Positions 30,382 to 41,750 of a DNA stretch of 64,000 nucleotides are shown here, one piece after another (position 1 is the stretch's first letter; each line of letters begins with the position of its first letter). Source of the DNA: Cellulomonas sp. SLBN-39. Lineage in GTDB: Bacteria; Actinomycetota; Actinomycetes; Actinomycetales; Cellulomonadaceae. The stretch covers positions 248,001 through 312,000 of the forward strand of contig NZ_VFOA01000001.1 of NCBI RefSeq assembly GCF_006715865.1, written 5' to 3'. The position numbers and the translations under genes were made by a program. The notes beneath the pieces were generated by a model that saw only the letters and a program-made list of their open reading frames with translations, did no database searches and was not told where the DNA came from.

Positions 30382-32034
30382 ATGGGATCCCACGACGTCG
30401 TGGTCGTCGGTGCCGGGCTCGCGGGCCTGGTCGCCACCGCCGAGCTCCTGGACGCCGGGCGGCGCGTCCTGCTGCTCGACGCGGAGCCCGCCGCGAGCCT
30501 CGGCGGGCAGGCGTGGTGGTCGTTCGGCGGGCTGTTCCTCGTCGGGACGCCCGAGCAGCGTCGCCTCGGGGTGCACGACTCCGCCGAGCTGGCCCTGGCC
30601 GACTGGTACGGCTCGGCCGCGTTCGCCGACGACGGCACGGACCGGTGGGGCCGCGCGTGGGCCGAGGCGTTCGTGCACTTCGCCGCCGGCGAGATGCGCG
30701 CCTGGCTGCACGCGCGCGGCGTGCGGTGGTTCCCGCTGGTGCAGTGGGCCGAGCGCGGCGGGTACCTGGCCGACGGGCACGGCAACTCCGTGCCCCGGTT
30801 CCACATCACCTGGGGCACGGGCCCCGCCGTCCTCGAGCCGTTCGTGCGGACCCTGCTCGACGCGCACGCCGACGGGCGCGTCGAGGTGCGGACCCGGCAC
30901 CGGGTCACCGCGCTGGTGACGACCGACGGACACGTCACCGGCGTCCGGGGCGACGACCTCGCCCCCGACCCGGCCCCGCGGGGGGCGCCGAGCACCCGGC
31001 GCGCGGTGCGGGCGTTCGAGGTCGCAGCACCCGCGGTCGTCGTCGCGACGGGCGGCATCGGCGCCGACCACGACCTCGTGCGCGCGGCGTGGCCCGCGGG
31101 CGCCGGGCGCCTGCCGGACCGGATGCTCCAGGGCGTGCCGGACCACGTCGACGGCTCGGGCATCGCCGCCGCGCGCGACGCGGGGGCGCACGTCGCGCAC
31201 GCGGACCGCATGTGGCACTACCCGGAGGGTGTGGCGGACCCGTCGCCGGTGTGGTCGCGGCACGGCGTGCGGATCCTGCCGGGCCCCAGCGCGCTGTGGC
31301 TCGACGCCGACGGGCACCGTCTGCCGCCGCCGTTGTTCCCGGGCTTCGACTCCCTGGGCGCGCTGCGGCACGTCACGGGCCGGGGTGACGACCACTCGTG
31401 GTTCGTGCTGGACCGGACGGTCCTCGGTGCCGAGCTCGCGCTGTCCGGGTCGGACCAGAACCCGGACCTGACCGGCCGCAGCGTGCCCGCGCTGGCGCAG
31501 CGCGTCCTGCCCGGTGCCGTCGGGCCCGTCGAGGAGTTCGCACGCCGCTCCCCGGACTTCGTCACCGCCGGCACCCCGGCGGGGCTCGCGGCGGCGATGA
31601 ACGCGCTGACCGGGACCGACCGCGTCGACGGCGAGCGGCTGGCCCGCACGATCGAGGCCCGCGACGCGCAGGTCGCGACCGGGCTGGGCAAGGACCTGCA
31701 GGTCACCGCGACGGCGATGGCGCGCCGGTACGTCGTCGACCGGCTCGTGCGCGTCGCGCCCCCGCACCGGATGCTCGACCCCGCGCACGGCCCGTTGCAC
31801 GCGGTCCGGCTGCAGGTGCTCACGCGCAAGACCCTCGGCGGCGTCGCGACCGACCTGGAGGGCAGGGTCCTGCGCCCGGACGGCGAGGTGCTGCCGGGGC
31901 TGTGGGCCGTGGGCGAGGCCGCCGGGTTCGGGGGCGGGGGCGTGCACGGGCACCGGGCGCTGGAGGGCACGTTCCTCGGTGGCTGCCTGTTCACGGGCCG
32001 CACCGCGGGGCGCGCGCTCGCCGCCACGCTCTGA
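30382..32034 (+). CDS. FAD-binding dehydrogenase (KstD/fumarate-reductase-like)
   Basis: Flavoprotein of 550 residues. The N-terminal FAD motif is DVVVVGAGLAGLVATAELL, followed by LGGQAWWSFGGLF, and the C-terminal end has VGEAAGFGGGGVHGHRALEGTF, the layout of the 3-ketosteroid dehydrogenase / fumarate reductase flavoprotein family. Actinobacterial proteins of this subgroup are mostly uncharacterised. No steroid genes lie nearby, so a steroid role should not be assumed. ATG at 30382 behind TAGGGT. It ends before a 19-bp hairpin shared with the convergent glgP. Confidence 0.85.
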   Translation: MGSHDVVVVGAGLAGLVATAELLDAGRRVLLLDAEPAASLGGQAWWSFGGLFLVGTPEQRRLGVHDSAELALADWYGSAAFADDGTDRWGRAWAEAFVHFAAGEMRAWLHARGVRWFPLVQWAERGGYLADGHGNSVPRFHITWGTGPAVLEPFVRTLLDAHADGRVEVRTRHRVTALVTTDGHVTGVRGDDLAPDPAPRGAPSTRRAVRAFEVAAPAVVVATGGIGADHDLVRAAWPAGAGRLPDRMLQGVPDHVDGSGIAAARDAGAHVAHADRMWHYPEGVADPSPVWSRHGVRILPGPSALWLDADGHRLPPPLFPGFDSLGALRHVTGRGDDHSWFVLDRTVLGAELALSGSDQNPDLTGRSVPALAQRVLPGAVGPVEEFARRSPDFVTAGTPAGLAAAMNALTGTDRVDGERLARTIEARDAQVATGLGKDLQVTATAMARRYVVDRLVRVAPPHRMLDPAHGPLHAVRLQVLTRKTLGGVATDLEGRVLRPDGEVLPGLWAVGEAAGFGGGGVHGHRALEGTFLGGCLFTGRTAGRALAATL

Positions 32035-32055
32035 GCCCGCGCGCCCGGGCGTCAC

Positions 32056-32099
32056 GACACCGGTGGGCCCGCGCGTCGGGGCGCGGGCCCACCGGTGTC
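32056..32099. terminator. Bidirectional 19-bp hairpin between dehydrogenase and glgP
   Basis: 32056-32074 pairs perfectly with 32081-32099 around a 6-nt loop. The right arm overlaps two bases of the glgP stop codon (32098-32100), so the minus-strand transcript folds at its very last codon. No T-run. Confidence 0.7.
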
Positions 32100-34671
32100 A
32101 GTCGCCCGCGGTCGCGACCAGCCCCAGGTCGGTGGCCGACGTCAGCGCCTCGTGGCGGGGCACGACGCGCACGGTGTAGCCGAAGTGGCCGGTGCCGGTG
32201 AGCCCGATCTGCGTGCCGAACACCCAGCGCCCGGCCTCGAGCTCCTCGGTGACCGTGAGGGCCCGGACGGTGTGGTCGGCGAGCTGCTCGTCGTCGTCGA
32301 CCGTGCCGTGCAGCACCTGCACCTCGACGTCCTGCGGCCGCAGCCCGCCGAGGGAGACCCACGCGTGCACGGCGAGGGTGTCCCCGACCTGCGGGGCGTC
32401 GCCGACGCCGGAGGAGTCCACGTGGTCGACCCGCACGTCCGACCACGCCGCGCGCACGCGGGCCTTCCACGCGGCGAGCTCGCGCGCCCCGGCGGCGTCG
32501 TCGGCCGCGAGGGTCGCCCCCGCACGGGCCGCCGGCTCGTACATGTGCGCCACGTAGTCGGCGACCATGCGCGTGGCCTGCACCTTCGGCCCGAGCGTCG
32601 CGAGCGTCTGACGGACCATGGCGAGCCACGGCACGGGCACGCCACGCTCGTCGCGGTCGTAGAACGTGGGCGCGACCTGGTGCTCGAGGAGGTCGTACAG
32701 CGCGGCCGCCTCGACCCGGTCCCGCTCCGCCGGGTCGTCCACGTCGTCCGCGGTGGGGATCACCCAGCCGTGGCGCACGTCGTGCCACTCGTCCCACCAC
32801 CCGTCGCGCACGGACAGGTGCAGGCCGCCGTTGAGCGCGACCTTCATGCCCGACGTCCCGCACGCCTCGCGCGTGCGCACGGGGGTGTTCAGCCACACGT
32901 CGCAGCCGGGGTACAGCGTCGCGGCCATCCGCATGTCGTAGTCGGGCAGGAACACGATCCGGTGCCGCACGTCGTGCGCGTCCGCGAAGGCCACGAGGTC
33001 GGCGATCAGGCGCTTGCCGCCGTCGTCGTCGGGGTGGGCCTTGCCCGCGACGACCACCTGCACGGGCCGCTCGGGGTGCAGCAGCAGGGCCCGGAACCGC
33101 TCGGGGTCCGCGAGCATGAGTGTGAGCCGCTTGTACGTGGCCGCGCGCCGCGCGAAGCCGATCGTCAGGACGTCGGGCGACAGCGCGTCGTCCACCCACC
33201 CGAGCTCGGACTCGGCGGCACCCCGGGCCTGCCACGACGCGCGCACGCGGCGGCGGGCGTCCTGCACGAGGCGTGTGCGCAGACCGGTCCGCAGCTCCCA
33301 CAGCTCGACGTCGTCGACGAGGTCGCGCCGGACCCAGCCGGCGCCCGTCGCCGAGTCGTGCGGCTTCATGCGGCGCGTGGCCAGGTCGGTGACCTCGCGC
33401 GCGACCCAGGTCGGGGCGTGCACGCCGTTCGTGATCGAGCCGATCGGCACCTCGACCGGGTCGAAGCCCGGCCACAGCGGCCCGAACATCTCGCGGGAGA
33501 CCTTGCCGTGCAGGCGCGAGACACCGTTGGCCCGCCCGGACAGCCGCAGCCCCATGAGGGCCATGTTGAACACCAGCGGGTCGCCGCCCGCGTGCTCCTC
33601 GGCGCCCAGCGCCAGCACACGGTCGGTCTCGAGGTGGCCCCCCGTGTCGAGCGCCTCGACGTACGCGCCGACCAGCGCACGGTCGAACCGGTCGATGCCC
33701 GCGGGCACCGGCGTGTGCGTGGTGAAGACCGTGGTCGTGCGGACCAGCTCGAGCGCGGCGTCGGCGTCGACCCCCTCCTCGACCAGCTCGCGGACCCGCT
33801 CCACCCCGAGGAACCCGGCGTGCCCCTCGTTCGTGTGGAACACCGCGGGGTCCTGCGCGCCCGTGAGCTCCGACCACAGCCGCAGCGCCCGCACGCCGCC
33901 GACGCCCAGCAGCAGCTCCTGCTGCAGCCGGTGCTCGCCCGAGCCGGCGTACAGCCGGTCCGTGACCGCGCGGGCCTCGTCGTCGTTGCCCGGCACGTCC
34001 GAGTCCAGCAGCAGCAGCGGCACCCGGCCGACCTGCGCCACCCACACGTGGGCCCGCAGCGTCCGGCCGCCCGGCATCCCCAGCGTCACCGCCGCGGGCT
34101 CGCCCGTCCGGTCGCGCAGCAGGGCCACCGGCAGGCCGTCGGGGTCGTGCACGGGCAGGTGCTCGACCTGCCAGCCGTCCCGGGTCAGCCCCTGCCGGAA
34201 GTACCCCGAGCGGTACAGCAGCCCGACCCCCACGAGCGGCACTCCGAGGTCCGACGCGCTCTTGAGGTGGTCGCCGGCCAGGACGCCGAGACCGCCCGAG
34301 TACTGCGGCAGCGTGGGCGCGACGCCGAACTCCGGGGAGAAGTACGCGACCGCGTCGGGCAGGTGCTCGCCGGTCTGGCGCTGGTACCAGCGGGGGCGCT
34401 CGCGGTACGCGGCCAGGTCCGCCGAGGCCGCGCGCACCTTCGCCACGACGTCGTCGTCGGCCGCGAGCTCGGCGAGCCGTGCGCGCGAGAGCGCCCCGAG
34501 CAGCGCCACCGGGTCCTGCCCGACCTGCTCCCACACCTGCGGGTCGAGCCCGGCGAACAGGTCGCGCGTGCCCGCGTGCCACGACCAGCGCAGGTTGCGC
34601 GCCAGCACGTCGAGCTCGGCCAGCGGTTCGGGCAGCACGGTGCGGACGGTGAACCGTCGGATCGCTCTCAC
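32098..34671 (-). CDS. glgP: Alpha-glucan phosphorylase
   Basis: PLP-dependent phosphorolysis of alpha-1,4-glucan to glucose-1-phosphate. 857 residues, of the GT35 subgroup lacking the long animal/E. coli N-terminal regulatory region. Visible landmarks: LARNLRWSWHAGTRDLF, PEFGVAPTLPQYSGGLGVLAGD, HTNEGHAGFLGVERV, and the PLP site EACGTSGMKVALNGGLHLS with the Schiff-base lysine in GMK. The GTG at 34671 has TAGTCT 6 nt upstream and no Shine-Dalgarno. Divergent from glgE, so synthesis and breakdown of glucan are driven from one 132-nt intergenic region. Confidence 0.96.
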   Translation of the reverse strand: MRAIRRFTVRTVLPEPLAELDVLARNLRWSWHAGTRDLFAGLDPQVWEQVGQDPVALLGALSRARLAELAADDDVVAKVRAASADLAAYRERPRWYQRQTGEHLPDAVAYFSPEFGVAPTLPQYSGGLGVLAGDHLKSASDLGVPLVGVGLLYRSGYFRQGLTRDGWQVEHLPVHDPDGLPVALLRDRTGEPAAVTLGMPGGRTLRAHVWVAQVGRVPLLLLDSDVPGNDDEARAVTDRLYAGSGEHRLQQELLLGVGGVRALRLWSELTGAQDPAVFHTNEGHAGFLGVERVRELVEEGVDADAALELVRTTTVFTTHTPVPAGIDRFDRALVGAYVEALDTGGHLETDRVLALGAEEHAGGDPLVFNMALMGLRLSGRANGVSRLHGKVSREMFGPLWPGFDPVEVPIGSITNGVHAPTWVAREVTDLATRRMKPHDSATGAGWVRRDLVDDVELWELRTGLRTRLVQDARRRVRASWQARGAAESELGWVDDALSPDVLTIGFARRAATYKRLTLMLADPERFRALLLHPERPVQVVVAGKAHPDDDGGKRLIADLVAFADAHDVRHRIVFLPDYDMRMAATLYPGCDVWLNTPVRTREACGTSGMKVALNGGLHLSVRDGWWDEWHDVRHGWVIPTADDVDDPAERDRVEAAALYDLLEHQVAPTFYDRDERGVPVPWLAMVRQTLATLGPKVQATRMVADYVAHMYEPAARAGATLAADDAAGARELAAWKARVRAAWSDVRVDHVDSSGVGDAPQVGDTLAVHAWVSLGGLRPQDVEVQVLHGTVDDDEQLADHTVRALTVTEELEAGRWVFGTQIGLTGTGHFGYTVRVVPRHEALTSATDLGLVATAGD

Positions 34672-34677
34672 GGCCGA

Positions 34678-34683
34678 AGACTA
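34678..34683 (-). promoter_or_regulatory. -10 box of glgP (leaderless start)
   Basis: TAGTCT on the minus strand, 6 nt before the GTG at 34671. Confidence 0.5.
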
Positions 34684-34790
34684 CGCATTCCGGGCGTATC
34701 CCACAGCCCTCCGGACGGACGAGGTGCGACCGGTGCCGGACGACCGTCCGGGTGACGACCTCCCAGGTGCCGCGACCCCGGGTCGGCCGA

Positions 34791-34796
34791 TAGGTT
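34791..34796 (+). promoter_or_regulatory. -10 box of glgE-treS-mak (leaderless start)
   Basis: TAGGTT, 7 nt before the GTG at 34804. Confidence 0.5.
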
Positions 34797-34803
34797 CGTC
34801 ACC

Positions 34804-37133
34804 GTGACCTCCCCGCGCCCACGACGCACCCCCGCGGCCGACGCGACCCCGCCCCGCACGGCCACCTCCGCCGCCGTCCCGGGGGGTGCACCGACCGGTC
34901 CGACGGCTGCACCGGCCCCCGCGCCGCGCGCCCTGCCCTCCTCCAGCAGCCCCGCGACCGAGGCGATCCCGATCGTCCGCGCACCCCAGGACGCCGGTGC
35001 CGCACCGGCCGCCGACCCCTCGGCCACCCCCCAGCGCCGCCGCCGGCCACGCCCGTCCACCCCCCGTCGGTCCGTCGCCCGCAAGGTCGCCGCCCGCCCC
35101 CGCCGGCGCGGTGCCGCCCCCGCCCGCGCGCTGCCCGTGGGGCGCATCCCGATCATCGACGTCGACCCCGTCACCGAGGAGGGGCGCTTCCCCGCCAAGG
35201 CCGTGGTCGGCGAGGCCGTGCCCGTGCGCGCGACGGTCTTCCGCGAGGGCCACGACGCGGTGGGCGCGACCGCCGTGCTGGTCCGTCCCGACGGCACCGA
35301 CCACTCGTGGGCGCGGATGGTCGACGTCGCCCCCGGGCTGGACCGGCTCGAGGCCCGCCTCGTCCCCGACGCCGAGGGCGACTGGTCGTTCCGCGTCGAG
35401 GCGTGGTCCGACCCGTACGGCACCTGGTCGCACGACGCCGCGATCAAGGTCGACGCGGGCGTCGACGTCGAGCTGATGCTCACCGAGGGCGCGCTGCTGC
35501 TGCACCGCGCGGCCGAGCGCCGCGGCGCCGCGGCCATGCCGCCCACCGACGCCCAGGTGCTGCGCGACGCGGTGACCGCGCTGCGCGACACGCACCGCCC
35601 GCCGCAGGCCCGCCTCGCCGCGGGCCTGTCCGCGCCCGTGCAGTCCGCGCTGGCCCGCACGCCGCTGCGCGACATGGTGACGCTGTCGCGGCGCTACCCC
35701 CTCGTCGTGCACCGCGAGCTCGCGCTCGCCGGCTCGTGGTACGAGCTGTTCCCGCGCTCGCACGGCGCGCACCGCGACCCTCAGACGGGCGAGTGGCGCT
35801 CGGGCACGCTGCGCACCGCGGCGCAGGAGCTGCCGCGCATCGCGTCGATGGGCTTCGACGTCGTGTACCTCACGCCGATCCACCCGATCGGCCGGACCCA
35901 TCGCAAGGGCCGCAACAACTCGCTGACGGCCGTCCCGGGCGACCCGGGCTCGCCGTACGCGATCGGTTCCGCCGACGGCGGGCACGACGCGATCGAGCCG
36001 TCCCTGGGCACGTTCGAGGACTTCGACGCGTTCGTGGCCCGCGCCAAGGAGCTCGGCATGGAGGTCGCGCTCGACGTGGCCCTGCAGGCGTCCCCGGACC
36101 ACCCGTGGGTGACCGAGCACCCGGAGTGGTTCACGACGCGCGCGGACGGCACGATCGCGTACGCGGAGAACCCGCCGAAGAAGTACCAGGACATCTACCC
36201 GCTGAACTTCGACAACGACCCCGAGGGGATCTACGCCGAGGTCCGCCGCGTCCTGCAGGTGTGGATCGACCACGGGGTGACCGCGTTCCGCGTGGACAAC
36301 CCGCACACCAAGCCGCTGTCGTTCTGGCAGCGCCTGCTGGCGGACGTGCGCTCGGATCACCCCGACGTGCTCTTCCTGTCGGAGGCGTTCACGCGCCCGG
36401 CGATGATGCTCACGCTCGGCAAGGTGGGCTTCCACCAGTCGTACACGTACTTCACGTGGCGCAACACGAAGGCCGAGCTGGAGGAGTACCTGGCGCGCGT
36501 CGGCGGACCGGAGGCGGCGTGGATGCGCCCGAGCTTCTGGCCGACGACGCACGACATCCTGCCGCCGTACCTGCAGCACGGCGGCACCACGGGCTTCGCG
36601 GTCCGCGCGGTGCTCGCGGCGCTGGGCGCCCCGACGTGGGGCGTGTACTCCGGCTACGAGCTCGTCGAGAACGTGCCGCGCCCGGGTGTCGAGGAGCAGA
36701 TCGACAACGAGAAGTACGAGTTCCGCCCGCGCGACTGGGCGCGCGCCGACGACCTCGGCATCGCGCTGCTGGTCGGCCGGCTCAACGAGATCCGCCGCGA
36801 GCACCCGGCCCTGCGCCGGCTGCGCAACGTGCGGGTGCACGCGACGTCGGACGACTCCCTGGTGGCGTTCTCCCGCCACGTGGACGCCGCGCACTCCCCC
36901 ACCGGTCGCCCGGACACCGTGGTCGTGGTGGTCAACCTCGACCCGCACCAGCCGCACGAGGGCGTGGTCGAGCTCGACCTGACGGCGTTCGGCCTGCCCG
37001 CGGGGCGCGCCGTGGTCGCCCACGACGTGCTCGCCGGCGAGAGCTACGCGTGGTCGGACCGCGTGTGGGTGCGGCTGGACCCGCAGGTCCGCGTCGCGCA
37101 CGTCGTGCACCTCGAGCACCCCGGCGCGCCGTC

Positions 37134-37137
<4 letters not shown>
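34804..37137 (+). CDS. glgE: Alpha-1,4-glucan:maltose-1-phosphate maltosyltransferase
   Basis: Transfers maltosyl units from maltose-1-phosphate to alpha-glucan chains. 777 residues. The recognisable GlgE sequence begins at about residue 112 ([20 protein letters not shown]). The first ~110 residues are proline/alanine-rich and end in arginine-rich clusters, an unusual extension. The barrel holds [17 protein letters not shown], nucleophile Asp in [11 protein letters not shown], and acid/base Glu in [13 protein letters not shown] at 34804 is supported by the TAGGTT box 7 nt upstream; a later GTG at 35137, right at the conserved start, has no ribosome-binding site. It overlaps treS by 4 nt. Confidence 0.95.
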
Positions 37138-38875
<1,738 letters not shown>

Positions 38876-38879
<4 letters not shown>

Positions 38880-40243
38880 CCCTCGACGCCCGCGCCCCCG
38901 ACGACCGCGACCGGCAGGTCCTGGACCTGCTGCGCGGGTGGCTGCCCGGACGCCGGTGGTACCCGGCCAAGGGTGCGTCCGCGGACCTGTCGCTCGTGGG
39001 CACGCTCGTCCTGCCGGGCGGCCTGTCCGACGGTGCCCAGGTGCGCGTGCTGCTCGTGCGCGCGCACGCGGGCTCGGTCGACGTCGTCCTGCAGGTCCCG
39101 GTCGTGCTCGAGCCGGTCGCCCCCGTCCCTGCGGGGCCGGCGGACGCGTCCGACGACGGGGTGCTGGGCCGGGCCGGTGGCGTCCTCGTGCGCGACGGTG
39201 CGGGCGACCCGCGGTTCCTGCGGGCGTGGCTCGCGGCCGCCGAGGGCCCCGGGGCGGACGTCGACGTCGCGGCGGCGCGCGTCGTCACGGGCGAGCAGTC
39301 CAACACGTCCGTCGTGCTGCCGGGCACGGACGGTGCGCCCGCCGGCATCCTCAAGGTGCTGCGGACCGTCGCCGCGGGCGAGAACCCGGACATCGACGTG
39401 CCCCGGCACCTGGTCGGCGCGGGCTGGGACGGCGTCCCGGCTCCGCTGGCGTGGGCGACGGCGCGCTGGACCGCCCCGGACGGCACGCCGTCGACCGGCT
39501 ACCTCGGGGTGCTGAGCGCGTTCGTCCCGGGCGCACGGGACGGCTTCGAGCTGGCCTGCGAGGCCGCGCGGACGGGCACCGACCTGGGTGCGCTGGCCCA
39601 CGAGCTCGGTGCGACGGTCGCCGGCATGCACGCCGCGCTCGTCGACGCGTACGGCACGGACGCGGGCACGTCCCCGGCCGCGGACGCCCCGGCCGGGGTG
39701 CCGCCGGTGCCCGCCACGGGCCCGGCCGCGGTCGCGGTCGCCCTCACGACGCGCCTGGCGTGGGCGACCGCCGCGGTGCCCGCGCTGGCGGCCCGTGCGG
39801 CCGGCGTCCGCGAGGTGGTGGACCGGGTGGCCGCGCTGGGCTCGACCCCGCCCCGGCAGCGCGTGCACGGCGACCTGCACCTGGGTCAGGTGCTGCGCTC
39901 GGGCGACCGCTGGTTCGTGATCGACTTCGAGGGTGAGCCGCTGGCCCCGCTGGAGGCCCGGACCCGCCCGGACCTGGCGCTGCGGGACGTCGCGGGCCTG
40001 CTGCGCTCGTTCGACTACGCCGCGGCGGTCGGTGGTCTGGGCGGCGCCGCGGCCGACGCGTGGACGGCGTCCGCGCGCGCCGGTCTGCTGCGCGGGTACG
40101 GCGTGCAGGACGACCCGGGCCAGGCGCTGCTGCTGCGCGCGCTCGAGCTCGACAAGACCCTGTACGAGGTCGTGTACGAGGCCCGCAACCGTCCGGCGTG
40201 GGCGCCGATCCCCCAGGCGGGCCTGGACCGGCTCCTCGGCTGA
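38876..40243 (+). CDS. mak: Maltokinase
   Basis: ATP-dependent phosphorylation of maltose to maltose-1-phosphate, the GlgE substrate. 455 residues with an APH-like C-terminal lobe: [20 protein letters not shown] carries the catalytic Asp, and IDFEGEP the Mg-binding Asp. The N-terminal part [12 protein letters not shown] is characteristic of bacterial maltokinases. GTG at 38876 overlaps the treS stop. Last gene of glgE-treS-mak; glgB, often next, is displaced to 51002. Confidence 0.96.
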
Positions 40244-40294
40244 GGACGGTCCCGGCCGGGGCGACCCGCCGGGCTCCCCGGTGCGGCGGCCCGC

Positions 40295-41542
40295 TCAGGC
40301 GACCCCGGAGCCGGCGACGGGCACGGCGCCGCTCTCGCCGAGGACCACCCGCATGCCCTGCTGCCGCGGCGCGAGCTCGCTCTGCAGCACGAGGGCCGCA
40401 CCACCGACGGCGGCGGCCTCGGAGGCGTGCGCCGAGATGCGCACGTCCACCGCGTGGGCCCCGCGGGCGAAGAAGCCCGCGGCGAGCCGCTCCTGCACGA
40501 CCGGCAGGTACAGCGACCCGGCGAGCGCGAACGCCGGCCCGGTGAGCACGACGGTGTCGAGGTCGAGCAGGTTCGCCAGGGTGTGCGCGGCGACGGCGAC
40601 GTACTCGGCGGACTCGCGCAGGATCGCCATCGGGGCGGCGTCGCCGCGCGCGGCGGCCCGGGCGAGGGTCGCGAAGTCCTCGGAGACGGTCCGTCCGGGC
40701 AGGGCCAGGCCGACCTGGGCGGCGTGGGCGACGACCGCCGCGGGCCCGGCGAACGCCTCGACGCACCCGCGCGCGCCGCACCAGCAGCGCGGGCCGTCGA
40801 GGTCGACGCACACGTGCCCGACCTCGCCGGCGTTGGAGGAGCGGCCGCGGAACACGGTGCCGTCGACGACGATGCCCGCGCCGATCCCGGTCCCCATGTA
40901 GAGCGCGGCGCAGGCCGTGCCGGTACCGATCCCGCCGGACCAGTACTCCCCGACCGCGGCCGCGGTCGCGTCGTTGTCGAGGAGGACGGGCAGGCCGACG
41001 GCGTCCTCGATGGCGTCGGCGAGCGGGAAGTCGGCCCAGTGCTGCATGACGGGCGGGGTGAGCGTCATGCCGGTGCCCGACGCGATGGGCCCGGGCGAGA
41101 CGACGCCGACGCCGACGAGCCGGGCCGGGTCCACGCCGATGCGGTCGACGGTGGTCGCGATCTCGGCGGCGATGCGGGCGACCACGTCGCGGGGGTCGTC
41201 GGCGCCGGCGCCGGGGCGCCGCCAGCGGGCGACGACCGCACCGCCGAGGTTGGCGACGACGTAGGTGATCCCGGCGTGGTCGAGGTGGACCCCGACGGCG
41301 TAGCGCGCGGTCGGCTCGAGCTGCAGGAGCATGCGCGGCTTGCCGCCCGTGGACTCGGCGCGCCCGGCCTCGACGACGAGGCCGTCGTCGATGAGGCGCC
41401 GCACGACCGTGGAGACGGTCGCGGCGGTGAGCCCGGTGACGCGGGTGAGCTCGACGCGGCTGATGGTGCCGGCAGCGCGGATGACGTCGAGGATCGCCGC
41501 ACCGCTGCTGGTGTGCGCGGCTCCGAGCCCGGCCCCGTTCAC
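40295..41542 (-). CDS. ROK-family transcriptional regulator
   Basis: Sugar-sensing repressor of 415 residues. The N-terminal winged HTH (about 15-75: SGAAILDVIRAAGTISRVEL, TGLTAATVSTVVRRLIDDGL) precedes a ROK sugar-kinase-like domain with LDNDATAAAVGEYW, NAGEVGHVCVD and the zinc motif CWCGARGCVEAF. I chose the GTG at 41542 because GGAGGA precedes it; an earlier ATG at 41614 has none. Divergent from the importer at 41751. The matching repeats in front of that importer and in front of the beta-mannosidase are its most likely targets. The inducer is probably a mannose- or galactose-containing saccharide (inference). Confidence 0.92.
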   Translation of the reverse strand: MNGAGLGAAHTSSGAAILDVIRAAGTISRVELTRVTGLTAATVSTVVRRLIDDGLVVEAGRAESTGGKPRMLLQLEPTARYAVGVHLDHAGITYVVANLGGAVVARWRRPGAGADDPRDVVARIAAEIATTVDRIGVDPARLVGVGVVSPGPIASGTGMTLTPPVMQHWADFPLADAIEDAVGLPVLLDNDATAAAVGEYWSGGIGTGTACAALYMGTGIGAGIVVDGTVFRGRSSNAGEVGHVCVDLDGPRCWCGARGCVEAFAGPAAVVAHAAQVGLALPGRTVSEDFATLARAAARGDAAPMAILRESAEYVAVAAHTLANLLDLDTVVLTGPAFALAGSLYLPVVQERLAAGFFARGAHAVDVRISAHASEAAAVGGAALVLQSELAPRQQGMRVVLGESGAVPVAGSGVA

Positions 41543-41631
41543 GTGTCCTCCGTCGGTCGGTGGTGCCGCGTGGCGCGGCGCCGTCCCGGACAACGATAGG
41601 GACACGGTCCGCACCTGCTGACGACACGCCG

Positions 41632-41660
41632 TTGACTTACTTTGTTCGGCGGCCTAAGAA
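41632..41660 (+). promoter_or_regulatory. Promoter of the galactomannan importer with ROK-type operator
   Basis: TTGACT (41632-41637), 17 bp, TAAGAA (41655-41660). Embedded is CTTTG-N9-CTAAG (41640-41658), an inverted repeat that covers the spacer and -10. The 31-base block 41631-41661 matches 26 of 31 positions of the block before the beta-mannosidase gene (47239-47269). Confidence 0.75.
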
Positions 41661-41750
41661 TCTACCAGGCGCACGCGTCACCCCCGGGAGAGCGCACCCG
41701 CCACCCGCAGCCGGCACACCGAGGTGCCGGCGACGACGAGAGGATCAACG

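Noticed and set aside
30382..32034. 3-ketosteroid dehydrogenase (KstD)
   Set aside because: It shares the flavoprotein family, but no steroid-degradation genes are nearby and the subgroup is uncharacterised, so a specific name is not justified.
35307..37133. Upstream extension of the treS frame through glgE
   Set aside because: It overlaps the entire glgE barrel in another frame. The GTG at 37134 gives the usual 4-nt operon overlap and the normal TreS N-terminus.
40244..40294. Terminator between mak and the ROK gene
   Set aside because: Only a 6-bp CCGGGG/CCCCGG pairing with a long loop; not distinguishable from background in such GC-rich DNA.
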